26,345 nucleotides of DNA, from assembly GCA_017938645.1 (NCBI GenBank), contig JAGBBE010000109.1, forward strand, positions 1 to 26,345, given 5' to 3'. The stretch comes from Clostridia bacterium. GTDB taxonomy: Bacteria; Bacillota_A; Clostridia; Christensenellales; Aristaeellaceae. The notes beneath the pieces are model-generated. The model worked only from the letters and a program-made list of their open reading frames with translations. It was not told the DNA's origin and ran no database searches. Of the stretch, positions 1-7,261 are shown piece by piece. The position numbers were made by a program, and so were the translations under genes. How positions within the stretch are numbered: the stretch's first letter is position 1; the number at the start of each line of letters is the position of its first letter.

Positions 1-2
1 AC

Positions 3-419
3 CGCGAAGGAAAACCGTTCACCTTCTATCACTACATGATCGACCTCACCGGCGGCCCCTGCATCTACAAGCGCATCTCCGGCTGCGGCTCCGGTACCGA
101 GTACATGGCCGTTACCCCGTGGGGCGACCTGTATCCCTGCCATCAGTTCGTGGGCGAGGAGAAGTTCCGTCTGGGCGACGTGTGGACGGGCGTGACCAAT
201 CCCGATATTCAGGGTGAGTTTGCCAAGTGCAATGTGTACGCCCATCCTGAGTGCGCTGACTGCTGGGCCAAGCTCTACTGCTCCGGCGGCTGCGCGGCCA
301 ATGCCTACCACTCCACCGGCAGCGTGACCGGCGTGTACAAGTACGGCTGCGAGCTGTTCAAAAAGCGTATGGAGTGCGCCATCATGCTTGAAGCAGCCAA
401 GACGATGGATGACGAATGA
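3..419 (+). CDS. scfB: SCIFF peptide radical SAM maturase, C-terminal part (5' end outside window)
   Basis: This is the C-terminal SPASM/twitch part of the maturase that makes thioether cross-links in the SCIFF peptide (six cysteines in forty-five residues), a conserved system of Clostridia. The frame is already open at base 3, so the radical SAM core lies upstream of the window. What is visible is the cysteine-rich auxiliary iron-sulfur cluster region: GGPCIYKRISGCGSG, then TPWGDLYPCHQFVGEE, then a CNVYAHPECADCWAKLYC run followed by SGGCAANAYH and a last GC before the C-terminus. This order of cysteines matches the SCIFF maturase subfamily as I know it, better than generic SPASM proteins. 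The stop codon overlaps the next gene's start (ATGA), so the two are probably translationally coupled. The SCIFF precursor gene would be expected just upstream, outside the window. Confidence 0.9.
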   Translation, partial: REGKPFTFYHYMIDLTGGPCIYKRISGCGSGTEYMAVTPWGDLYPCHQFVGEEKFRLGDVWTGVTNPDIQGEFAKCNVYAHPECADCWAKLYCSGGCAANAYHSTGSVTGVYKYGCELFKKRMECAIMLEAAKTMDDE

Positions 420-1765
420 TGCGGACGCCGATTTGTGACTTTGTAAACGCCTATCGCAAAAGCGAAGCGCTCCGGCTGCATATGCCCGGCCACAAGGGTC
501 AGACGTTCATCGGCCCGGAGCCGCTGGATATTACCGAAATCGACGGCGCGGACGTACTCTACAGCGCGGAGGGCATCATCCGCCAAAGTGAGGAAAACGC
601 AGCAGAGCTCTTCGGTACGGGATGCACGCTTTACTCTGCGGAGGGCTCGTCGCTGTGCATCCGGGCAATGCTGTATCTGGCCGGACTGTACGCCCGAGAG
701 ACCTGCAGACGTCCGCTGATCGCCGCCGCACGCAACGCGCACAAGGTTTTTATGACGGCTGCGGCGCTGCTGGACATCGACATCCATTGGCTGTATCCTC
801 AGGAGGCCGGAAGCGTGGTTGCATGTCGGCTTGACATGGAAGAAACCGAACGCATCCTCCGTGAGGAAAAGCCCGTTGCGCTGTACGTGACCAGCCCGGA
901 CTATCTGGGCAACCGAGCGGATATCCGTGCCTTGAGCCGCCTTTGCCACGAAAATGACGCGCTGCTCATCGTGGACAATGCCCATGGCGCATACCTGAAG
1001 TTCCTGCCCGCGTCGCGTCATCCCATCGACCTTGGCGCGGATCTGTGCTGTGATTCGGCGCATAAGACCCTGCCCGTGCTCACCGGCGGCGCGTATCTGC
1101 ATCTTTCTGCCAAAGCGCCGAAGCTTCTGCGCGAGCATGCGCAAAACGCGCTGTCGCTGTTTGCCTCCACCAGTCCGTCGTATCTGATCCTGCAGTCGCT
1201 CGACCGGGCCAACTGTTATCTTTCGGATGGCTATGCGGACAAGCTGGCCGACGCTACGCTGATGCTGGCCCGTGCCCGTGCGGAGCTTCAGCAATACGGC
1301 TATGACATGCCCGGAGATGAGCCGCTCAAATGGACGCTTGCGCCCAAATCCATCGGCTGGCGCGGAAATGAGCTTGCACAGATGCTTCAGCAGAAGAATA
1401 TCGTGGTCGAATTTGCCGATCCGGATTTCGTGGTGATGATGTTCACGCCCGAAATTGCCGAAAGCGACGTGCGCCATGTGGTGAAGACGCTGTGCTCTGT
1501 CCCCAAAAAAGCGGCGATCGATGAACAGCCGCCGGTTCTGAACCGTCCCGTTCAGCGGATGAATGCGCGTGAGGCGCTGTTTTCCATGCAGGAAACCATC
1601 CCGGTCAGTCGTGCTGCCGGACGCATTTTGGCATCGGCCAGCGTGACCTGTCCGCCTGCGGTGCCGGTGGTGGTGTGCGGCGAGGAAATGGACGAAAGCG
1701 CTGTTCGCTGCTTTCAGTATTATGGCATTGAAAACTGTACCGTTGTCAGAGAAAAGGACTGCTGA
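416..1765 (+). CDS. Orn/Lys/Arg decarboxylase family PLP enzyme (short form)
   Basis: A fold-type I PLP enzyme of 449 residues, the short form that lacks the N-terminal wing domain of the enterobacterial inducible decarboxylases. Family hallmarks are HMPGHKG at residues 22-28, VDNAHG with the pyridine-binding Asp187, and DSAHKTLP with the Schiff-base Lys217. The C-terminal domain carries the family's AAGRILASASVTCPP segment near residue 395. Known relatives decarboxylate lysine, arginine or ornithine to polyamine precursors; the substrate cannot be read from the sequence. It starts at ATGATG, overlapping the SCIFF maturase stop, without a clear ribosome site of its own, which suggests coupling. 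A hairpin terminator begins inside its stop codon. At 449 residues it is near the length of the Bacillus YaaO type. A role in SCIFF biology is possible but not shown. Confidence 0.85.
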   Translation: MMRTPICDFVNAYRKSEALRLHMPGHKGQTFIGPEPLDITEIDGADVLYSAEGIIRQSEENAAELFGTGCTLYSAEGSSLCIRAMLYLAGLYARETCRRPLIAAARNAHKVFMTAAALLDIDIHWLYPQEAGSVVACRLDMEETERILREEKPVALYVTSPDYLGNRADIRALSRLCHENDALLIVDNAHGAYLKFLPASRHPIDLGADLCCDSAHKTLPVLTGGAYLHLSAKAPKLLREHAQNALSLFASTSPSYLILQSLDRANCYLSDGYADKLADATLMLARARAELQQYGYDMPGDEPLKWTLAPKSIGWRGNELAQMLQQKNIVVEFADPDFVVMMFTPEIAESDVRHVVKTLCSVPKKAAIDEQPPVLNRPVQRMNAREALFSMQETIPVSRAAGRILASASVTCPPAVPVVVCGEEMDESAVRCFQYYGIENCTVVREKDC

Positions 1766-1785
1766 AAAATCAGCAGCCCTTTTTT
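1756..1785 (+). terminator. Intrinsic terminator after the decarboxylase
   Basis: CTGCTGA (1759-1765) pairs with TCAGCAG (1770-1776) around an AAAA loop and is followed by CCC and six T. The left arm contains the stop codon of the decarboxylase. The opposite strand has only a short run of T, so termination of the leftward DUF3343 gene here would be weaker. Confidence 0.8.
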
Positions 1786-1792
1786 ATGTGGA

Positions 1793-2062
1793 TCAAGGCG
1801 GTCTGGTCACGGTTCTCTGTCCATTCATGCGCTCCACGCGGTAGAAACCGATCAGGTTGGACGGATGGAGCTGATTGTACAATTCCATCACACGCGCGGC
1901 GTCGGCCAGCTCGAAGCGGATGCTCAGTCCGCAGCCGACGGATACATCGCGCGGCGTGGTGATCACCTCCACCCGGACGCCGCCGCGCCTGAGGGCAGAC
2001 TCAAACTTGAGCACCTGCTGACGCGAACGGAATGAGGCGATGCCGAAAACTTCCTGCTGCAT
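1793..2062 (-). CDS. DUF3343 (putative Se/S carrier-like) small protein
   Basis: An 89-residue protein with the DUF3343 layout: an N-terminal strand with an FGIASFRS motif, a helix, and a VGCGLSIRFE motif with Cys44. The family (PF11823 as I recall it) is described as a putative selenium/sulfur carrier because it recurs beside cysteine desulfurase and selenium genes. Its neighbour here, transcribed divergently, is a cysteine desulfurase, which fits that idea. I chose the ATG at 2062 because GGAGGAAATGAACG stands directly before it; a longer in-frame start at 2134 would run into the desulfurase start and has no advantage. Cys44 would be the natural persulfide or selenide acceptor if the carrier idea is right. 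Biochemical function is unproven for the family. Confidence 0.8.
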   Translation of the reverse strand: MQQEVFGIASFRSRQQVLKFESALRRGGVRVEVITTPRDVSVGCGLSIRFELADAARVMELYNQLHPSNLIGFYRVERMNGQRTVTRPP

Positions 2063-2132
2063 ACGTTCATTTCCTCCTTCCTTCCTCATACAGTATACGC
2101 AGGCCCCCAGTGGGCGTGAGGGAGGGAAATAC

Positions 2133-3269
2133 ATGATCTATCTGGATAACGCCGCCACATCCTGGCCCAAGCCGCCCATGGTGGTGCGCGCAATGGCGGG
2201 AACGCTTGAAAAACTGGGCGGAAATCCCGGACGCTCAGGGCACCGGCTGTCGCTGTGCGGCGGACGGATCATTGAAAACTGCCGCGAAATGCTGGCGGAG
2301 CATTTTGGTGCGCCGGCCAGTGAAAATGTGGTTTTTACGTCCAGCTGCACCGAGGCGATCAACATCGCGATTCGCGGCATGCTCTGCGAGGGTGATGAGG
2401 TCATCTGCTCGCATGCTGAGCACAATGCCGTGATGCGCGTCCTCAAGGGCCTGGAGGAGGAAGGCTCCATCCGCGTGCGCATGCTTCTGCCAAACTCTGT
2501 GGGGCTCATCACGCCCGAAAGCGTGCAGGCAGCCGTTACGCCAAAGACCGCGCTGTGTGTGATCTGTCATGCCAGCAACGTAACCGGCGTGATCCAGCCC
2601 GTGCGGAGAATTTCGGATGCGCTCAGGCCCTACGGCGTGCCGCTTCTGGTGGATGCGGCGCAGACGGCGGGCATTCTGGATGTTTCGCTTAAGGGACTGG
2701 GTGCGGACATGATTGCCATGCCCGGTCACAAGGGGCTGCTCGGACCGCATGGAACCGGCATACTGGTACTTGGCCGGGGCATGCTTCCGCGTCCGCTGAT
2801 GACGGGCGGAACGGGCTCTCAGAGCGAGAGCATGATTCAGCCCATGCAGCTTCCCGACCGCTATGAAAGCGGCACGATGAACCTGCCCGGAATTGCGGGC
2901 CTGTTTGTCGGCGCGCGCTTTGCCTTAAGCCACCGCGAGCAGATCGAAGCCTACGAAAACCAGCTTGCCCAGCGGCTTCGCATTCGTCTGGAAGGTATCC
3001 GGGGCGTGCGGGTGCTGGGACATCCGTCAGCGCCGAAGGTGGGCGTGGTGAGCTTCGTGCCGGGAACGATGGATCCGGGAATGCTTGCTGACCGGCTTGC
3101 CCGCGAAGGCTTTGCCCTGCGCGCCGGACTTCACTGCGCTCCGGGCATTCATCAGTGGCTGGGTACGCTGCATACCGGTGCATGCCGCGCAAGCGTGGGC
3201 ATCTACAATACCGAGGAAGAAGTCGACCAGCTTGCCGATACGGTTCGCAGAATCGTGGCCAATGTGTAA
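2133..3269 (+). CDS. Cysteine desulfurase family protein (class V aminotransferase, EF2568 type)
   Basis: A PLP enzyme of 378 residues that would remove sulfur (or selenium) from cysteine or selenocysteine and hold it as an active-site persulfide. Visible landmarks are the start MIYLDNAATSWPKP, SHAEHNAV near residue 95, VDAAQTAG with the PLP-binding Asp174, MPGHKGLLGPHGTG with Lys200, and RAGLHCAP with the probable catalytic Cys335. The 'GLHCAP' form and overall length match the EF2568-type branch (TIGR01977) rather than IscS or SufS. The frame is open from 2040, but the ATG at 2133 follows GGGAGGGAAATAC and begins with the family's conserved N-terminus, so I take that as the start. Pairing with the divergent DUF3343 gene suggests the two handle sulfur or selenium together; no SelD or scaffold gene is in view. 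Confidence 0.88.
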   Translation: MIYLDNAATSWPKPPMVVRAMAGTLEKLGGNPGRSGHRLSLCGGRIIENCREMLAEHFGAPASENVVFTSSCTEAINIAIRGMLCEGDEVICSHAEHNAVMRVLKGLEEEGSIRVRMLLPNSVGLITPESVQAAVTPKTALCVICHASNVTGVIQPVRRISDALRPYGVPLLVDAAQTAGILDVSLKGLGADMIAMPGHKGLLGPHGTGILVLGRGMLPRPLMTGGTGSQSESMIQPMQLPDRYESGTMNLPGIAGLFVGARFALSHREQIEAYENQLAQRLRIRLEGIRGVRVLGHPSAPKVGVVSFVPGTMDPGMLADRLAREGFALRAGLHCAPGIHQWLGTLHTGACRASVGIYNTEEEVDQLADTVRRIVANV

Positions 3270-3284
3270 ATTCCTGCATTTTTC

Positions 3285-3314
3285 TTTACCCGGAGGATTT
3301 GAATGTGCTATAAT
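3285..3314 (+). promoter_or_regulatory. Sigma-A-type promoter for the CdaR-like regulator/protease pair
   Basis: A TTTACC -35 element (3285-3290) is separated by 18 bases from a perfect TATAAT (3309-3314) that is also preceded by TGC, an extended -10. It lies just after the cysteine desulfurase stop and about 50 bases before the regulator's start. Confidence 0.65.
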
Positions 3315-3361
3315 CACCGTGACTGCGGTTTGATGCAGTCTGGTGAAAGGAGCAAACCAAC

Positions 3362-4432
3362 GTGTACATTGAGAAACGATATATTCAGAAGGTCGCCCGG
3401 ATCTTTGAGGGGCTTTCGACTTCTGTGAAACTGCTGGATGCCGAGGGCGGCTGCCTGGTGCCGGAGGAAGGCGCGGGCGTGATGCTGCCTGCTGCGCCGC
3501 TTGCACAGGGTATCAACCACCGCGTGGGTGATCTTTGGCTTCGCGCGCTGGACATGAATCCCGCGCTGTATCTGGCTGCGCCTGCGGATGCTGCCGGTGC
3601 AGCGGATGTGCTGTGCATGGCCGATGCGCTTGTGATGAGCCTGTTCAAGTCCAGCCTGTCCATCGACAGCCATACCGACGTCTACCGCCGCGCGCTCAAG
3701 CAGGAACTCACCGGCAGCGACCTTGCCGCGCGCGCCAGCGAGCATCAGATTCCGCTGGAGGCCGACCGCTGCGTGATGCTGTTCCAGCTGGAGCAAACGG
3801 AACGCGCAAGCGCCTACAGCACACTTGGCGAAATGATTCCGCTCAGTGACAGCGACGTGCTGGTGGAGATGAACCGCTATCTGGTGGCGCTGATCAAGGA
3901 CGTGGACGAATTCGACAGCGCGGATGATTTGACCCAGTACGCAGAGGCCGTACTGGAAACGCTGATGGAGGAGGCCGTCATCAACGTTACCGTGGGCGTT
4001 GGCGAGGTGAAGCATAACCTCGCCCAGCTCGGCGAAAGCTATGCAGAGGCACGCCGCGCCGTGGAAGTGGGCCGCGTGTTCAATCCTGACGACAGCATTC
4101 ATGTCTTCCGCGACCTTATGCTTGAACGCTTTCTGATGAACGTGCCGCGCGAGGAGAGCCTGTATTATCATGGCCTGCTCTTTAACCGCAAAACGGCCAA
4201 GCTCTTTAATGAGGAAATGCTGCAAACCATCGACATGTTCTTCCGCAAGGACCTGAACCTCTCCGATACGGCGAGGCAGCTGTTCATCCACCGCAACACG
4301 CTGGTGTACCGTCTGGATAAGGTGCAGCGCCAGACCGGGCTGGACCTTCGCCATTTTGACGACGCTGTGACCTTCAAGATCCTGTGCGAACTCAAAAAGT
4401 GCGGACAGGAGAAGCCCAAGCATATTTACTGA
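3362..4432 (+). CDS. CdaR/PucR-type transcriptional regulator
   Basis: A 356-residue regulator with a C-terminal PucR-type helix-turn-helix at about residues 296-345, containing DLNLSDTARQLFIHRNTLVY and then RLDKVQRQTGLDLRHFDDA. This is the usual ending of the CdaR (sugar diacid regulator) and PucR families. Residues 130-245 fit the degenerate GGDEF-like domain of these proteins, including VTVGVGE and SYAEARRAVEVGR. The N-terminal 120 residues are a poorly conserved sensor region without obvious transmembrane segments, so the ligand is unknown. The start is GTG at 3362, about nine bases after GAAAGGAG. It is followed after 17 bases by the S41 protease, so the two are probably one transcript. 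Whether it controls the protease, itself or distant genes cannot be told. Confidence 0.85.
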   Translation: MYIEKRYIQKVARIFEGLSTSVKLLDAEGGCLVPEEGAGVMLPAAPLAQGINHRVGDLWLRALDMNPALYLAAPADAAGAADVLCMADALVMSLFKSSLSIDSHTDVYRRALKQELTGSDLAARASEHQIPLEADRCVMLFQLEQTERASAYSTLGEMIPLSDSDVLVEMNRYLVALIKDVDEFDSADDLTQYAEAVLETLMEEAVINVTVGVGEVKHNLAQLGESYAEARRAVEVGRVFNPDDSIHVFRDLMLERFLMNVPREESLYYHGLLFNRKTAKLFNEEMLQTIDMFFRKDLNLSDTARQLFIHRNTLVYRLDKVQRQTGLDLRHFDDAVTFKILCELKKCGQEKPKHIY

Positions 4433-4449
4433 AATGAGGCGTTGAAGCT

Positions 4450-5691
4450 ATGACCCACACCCCTAACAAAGGCCTGAAGCTTTTGGCGATGCTTCTGATG
4501 CTGTCGCTCTTGCTCACCGGATGCGCACTTCTGCCCACCGCGATCACCGATACTGCCAAAAACCCCATTGGCAGCGGCGATACCGTTACCATCAGCCGCG
4601 AGGAGTACGAGCGGCTGATGCAGTACGCCGAACTGGAAGAGCTGCGGCAGATCGTGGATCTGTACTACTATCAGGAGCCGGACGAGCAGTCCATGCTCGA
4701 CGGCGCTGCGATGGGCCTGCTCTACGGCTTGGAGGATCCCTACACCTTCTATTATGATCCCGAGGCCTTTGCCACCATGTGGGAAGAGGATGAGGGCGAG
4801 TACGCCGGCGTGGGCATTCAGATCATGGCCGATTACACCACAGGGCTTTGCACCGTCAGCCGTGTGTTCCTCAACAGCCCTGCGCTGGAAGTGGGCATGC
4901 GCAAGGGCGACATCCTGACCAAAGTGGAGGATCTCGACGTCGTCGCCACCAATCTGCAGGAAGCCGTCGACATCATGCGCGGCGAGGTTGGCAAGCCTGT
5001 GAACATTACGGTGCTGCGCGGCGATCAGCTGCTGGATTTCGTGGTTACCCGCGCGGTGGTTCATGTCAACTGGGTCAACAGCTGCATGCTGGACGATGAG
5101 GTGGGATACATCTCCCTGTACGAGTTCAGCGGAGACTGCGCTCCGACATTTGCGGTGCATCTGGACAACCTGATGGCGCAGGGCGCGAAGTCGCTGGTTA
5201 TCGACCTGCGCGACAATCCCGGCGGATGGGTGGATGACGCCCAGAAGGTGGCCGACCTTTTCCTTGGCGAAGGGACGCTTGCCTCGCTGGTCTACCGCGA
5301 CGGAACCACCGAATACTATTCCGCTACTACCGATGGCAAGGAAAACGACATCCCGCTGACCGTCCTTATCAACGAGTTCTCTGCTTCCGCCTCCGAGATC
5401 CTCTCCGGCGCGCTGCAGGATTACGGCCGCGCCACGATCGTCGGTACCCAGAGCTACGGCAAGGGCGTTGTGCAGTACGTGCTGCCGGTGGGCAGCCGCG
5501 GAGCCGGCATGCAGCTCACCGTGGCCCAGTACTACACGCCCAACGGCAATGAAGTGCACAAGATCGGCATCACGCCCGATGTGATCGCCGAACTGCCCGA
5601 AGGCGACAACACCATGTACGACCTCGGCGATCTGGCTGACGAACAGCTCAAGAAAGCGTATGAAATCGCTTTGGAAAAAATCCAAAACTAA
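4450..5691 (+). CDS. C-terminal processing peptidase, S41 family, lipoprotein with PDZ domain
   Basis: A membrane-anchored serine protease of 413 residues. The N-terminus is a lipoprotein signal (LLLTGC, lipidated Cys25). An N-terminal helical segment (about 45-110) precedes a PDZ domain (about 112-200, with GVGIQI and GMRKGDILTKV), then the S41 catalytic core. The core contains LVIDLRDNPGG (249-259), NEFSASASEI with the likely nucleophile Ser313, and TQSYGKGVVQ with general-base Lys338. The Ser-Lys spacing of 25 matches the CtpA/D1P family. Family members trim C-terminal tails of exported proteins and take part in envelope turnover or sporulation signalling. It differs from typical Bacillus CtpA, which has a membrane-spanning anchor, in being a lipoprotein. 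It lies 17 bases after the regulator gene and probably shares its promoter. Confidence 0.92.
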   Translation: MTHTPNKGLKLLAMLLMLSLLLTGCALLPTAITDTAKNPIGSGDTVTISREEYERLMQYAELEELRQIVDLYYYQEPDEQSMLDGAAMGLLYGLEDPYTFYYDPEAFATMWEEDEGEYAGVGIQIMADYTTGLCTVSRVFLNSPALEVGMRKGDILTKVEDLDVVATNLQEAVDIMRGEVGKPVNITVLRGDQLLDFVVTRAVVHVNWVNSCMLDDEVGYISLYEFSGDCAPTFAVHLDNLMAQGAKSLVIDLRDNPGGWVDDAQKVADLFLGEGTLASLVYRDGTTEYYSATTDGKENDIPLTVLINEFSASASEILSGALQDYGRATIVGTQSYGKGVVQYVLPVGSRGAGMQLTVAQYYTPNGNEVHKIGITPDVIAELPEGDNTMYDLGDLADEQLKKAYEIALEKIQN

Positions 5692-5723
5692 GCCATCCAA
5701 CCCGGTTTTCTGGGTAGGAGAGC

Positions 5724-5767
5724 GCGAGAGGGAGGGCATCTTTTGAAAAAGATGCCCTCCCTCTCGC
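5724..5767 (+). repeat. Perfect 21-bp inverted repeat (long hairpin) after the protease gene
   Basis: Bases 5724-5744 are the exact reverse complement of 5747-5767, so the RNA would form a stem of up to about 20 pairs with a minimal loop. Neither strand has the T-run expected of a factor-independent terminator directly after it. It may still stop or protect the protease transcript, or be a short mobile palindrome. Confidence 0.75.
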
Positions 5768-5787
5768 ATCCCTCCACAAAAATTCTG

Positions 5788-5816
5788 TTTTCATTTCCGG
5801 AAAACTGCGGTATACT
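5788..5816 (+). promoter_or_regulatory. Promoter of the TM1266/ABC transporter operon
   Basis: TTTTCA (5788-5793), a 17-base spacer and TATACT (5811-5816) place transcription start at about 5820-5823. That is exactly where the 5' strand of the leader's closing stem begins. Confidence 0.65.
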
Positions 5817-5819
5817 ATA

Positions 5820-5958
5820 GGTGCTCCCACTGGCAAGGCCAAGCGGAAACGTGAGGCTGAGGCGGAGGGAAATACAAAGGCTCCGGGTTGCGGGTGCGGA
5901 GAAATCCTCGCCCAAGATGAGGAAGGAGGCACTGCTGTGCGCAGAAATGATGTTTGGA
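5820..5958 (+). ncRNA. Structured leader RNA, candidate riboswitch aptamer (class uncertain, perhaps Moco/Tuco-like)
   Basis: The non-coding leader folds by eye into a compact multi-stem unit. A closing stem pairs GTGCTCC (5821-5827) with GGAGGCAC (5925-5932), leaving one bulged G. Inside are a stem capped by a GAAA tetraloop (GCGGAAACGT), an unpaired GGGAAATACAAAGG stretch, a CTCCG/CGGAG hairpin (5881-5885 with 5897-5901), and a TCCTC/GAGGA hairpin (5905-5909 with 5919-5923). A terminator follows, then a metabolic operon, which is the standard arrangement of a transcription-attenuating riboswitch. The GNRA-capped arm and the segments ACAAAGGCTCC and GGAGGCAC remind me of the molybdenum/tungsten cofactor motif. 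That class is from memory only and is the weakest part of the call. The TPP, FMN and SAM-I cores I know are absent. Confidence 0.5.
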
Positions 5959-6001
5959 AGTCGTAGGTCTGCTGATTTGGATAGCAGGTCTGCGGCTTTT
6001 T
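5959..6001 (+). terminator. Leader terminator (attenuator) before the TM1266-like gene
   Basis: AGTCGTAGGTCTGCT (5959-5973) pairs along its length with AGCAGGTCTGCGGCT (5983-5997), several pairs being G-U, around a nine-base loop. Five T end at 6001. It lies between the leader structure and the first start codon at 6031, so its formation would switch off the operon. Confidence 0.65.
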
Positions 6002-6030
6002 GTACTCAGAAAACCAGAGAGGTGTTCGGA

Positions 6031-6294
6031 ATGGAACGGATGGGCTTTGTAGGCATCATTATTGAGCAGAGGGCTTCTGTGCCCGCCGTGAACGATATCC
6101 TGTCCGCATATGGTGAAATCATCCGCGGGCGGATGGGCGTACCCGACCACCAGACGGGCGAGGCCGTGATTGGCCTCATCGTCAAGGGAACCAACGAACA
6201 GCTGGGCGCAATGACCGGGCGGCTGGGGAACCTCAGCGGCGTGCAGGTCAAAAGCGCGCTGGCGGCACCCAAAAAAGACGAAAAGAAAGGCTGA
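6031..6294 (+). CDS. TM1266-family putative iron-only hydrogenase system regulator
   Basis: A small protein of 87 residues with the TM1266 pattern: MGFVGIIIEQRASVPAVNDI, then YGEIIRGRMGVP, then VIGLIVKGTNEQLGAMTGRL and a short charged tail. The family has a ferredoxin-like (ACT/NikR C-terminal-like) fold and is named for its gene neighbourhood with [FeFe]-hydrogenase maturation genes. It has no DNA-binding domain of its own, so a direct regulator role is doubtful. I start at the ATG at 6031, nine bases after GAGAGG; the frame stays open upstream through the leader RNA, which is not expected to be translated. An ATG at 6040 is an alternative. It heads an operon with a complete ABC importer that starts 7 bases after its stop, and no hydrogenase gene is in the window. 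Confidence 0.8.
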   Translation: MERMGFVGIIIEQRASVPAVNDILSAYGEIIRGRMGVPDHQTGEAVIGLIVKGTNEQLGAMTGRLGNLSGVQVKSALAAPKKDEKKG

Positions 6295-6301
6295 TTTTGT
6301 T

Positions 6302-7261
6302 ATGAAAAAGATTCTCGCATTTGTACTCGCACTTTGCATGATGCTGTCCCTGAGCGCTGTCTCCATGGCTGAACCCGTGGCCCGTGTGGCAGGTATGAAG
6401 GGCCCCACCGCCATGGGCATGGTCAAGATGATGAAGGATGACGCGGGCGAAACCTATGACTTCAACGTCATCGTCGCCATCGACGAGATCAACACCAAGC
6501 TCGTCAAGGGCGAACTGGACATCGCTGCCGTTCCGGCCAACGTGGCTTCCGTGCTCTACAACAAGACCCAGGGCAAGCTGCAGGTGCTGGCCATCAACAC
6601 GCTGGGCGTGCTCTACATCGTGGAAAACGGCGAGAGCATCCAGTCCGTCGAGGACCTGCGCGGCAAGACCATCTACTCTGCCGGCAAGGGCGCCACTCCC
6701 GAGTATGCGCTCAACTATGTGCTCTCCAGCAATGGCATCGATCCCGAAAAGGACGTCACTATCGAGTTCAAGTCTGAGCAGGCTGAGTGCCTGAGCGCAC
6801 TGCTTGCCAACGAGGGCTCCGTGGCCATGATGCCTCAGCCCTTCGTCACCACTGCCCAGACCAAGGCTGAAGGCATCCGCGTGGCGCTGGACATGACCGA
6901 AGAATGGGCCAAGCTGCAGGAGGGTGCTGAGAACCCCAGCGCCATGCTTACCGGCGTGGTCGTGGCCCGCAAAGAGTTTGTCGAAAAGAATCCCGAGGTT
7001 GTGAATGCTTTCCTCGACAGCTGCAAGGCTTCCGTGGACTTCACCAACGACAATGTGGATGAGGCTGCCGCCATCATCGCTTCCTACGACATCATCCCCG
7101 AAGGCGTTGCCAAGAAGGCCGTGCCTCACTGCAGCATCGTATGCATCGAAGGCGCCGAGATGCAGACCAAGCTGAGCGGTTATCTCAACGTGCTGTTCGA
7201 GCAGAATCCTTCTGCTGTGGGCGGCGCTGTGCCCGCTGATGACTTCTACTACCAGCGTTAA
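6302..7261 (+). CDS. NitT/TauT-type (NMT1-like) ABC transporter substrate-binding protein
   Basis: An exported binding protein of 319 residues. The first 23 residues are a signal peptide (KK, hydrophobic stretch, then SMA before EP) that would be cut by signal peptidase I; there is no lipobox cysteine at the cleavage site, unusual for a binding protein in a Gram-positive. The mature part has the cluster of nitrate/sulfonate/thiamine-precursor binding proteins: ELDIAAVPANVASVLYN, VEDLRGKTIYSAGKGATPEY, and a C-terminal region with ARKEFVEKNPEVVNAFLDS. The ligand cannot be read from the sequence. It follows the TM1266-like gene by 7 bases and overlaps the permease gene by 23 bases. Leader RNA control and the hydrogenase-linked neighbour favour a cofactor precursor or metal-related anion, but this is inference. 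Confidence 0.82.
   Translation: MKKILAFVLALCMMLSLSAVSMAEPVARVAGMKGPTAMGMVKMMKDDAGETYDFNVIVAIDEINTKLVKGELDIAAVPANVASVLYNKTQGKLQVLAINTLGVLYIVENGESIQSVEDLRGKTIYSAGKGATPEYALNYVLSSNGIDPEKDVTIEFKSEQAECLSALLANEGSVAMMPQPFVTTAQTKAEGIRVALDMTEEWAKLQEGAENPSAMLTGVVVARKEFVEKNPEVVNAFLDSCKASVDFTNDNVDEAAAIIASYDIIPEGVAKKAVPHCSIVCIEGAEMQTKLSGYLNVLFEQNPSAVGGAVPADDFYYQR

Noticed and set aside
305..1477. Open frame of 390 codons on the minus strand
   Set aside because: Antisense to the SCIFF maturase end and the decarboxylase with its Lys217 and Asp187 motifs; no ribosome site.
5820..5958. TPP riboswitch ahead of an NMT1-like importer
   Set aside because: The TPP core (CTGAGA and the CCTGATC...GCGTAGGGA region) is not present, although the transporter type would have fitted thiamine-precursor uptake.
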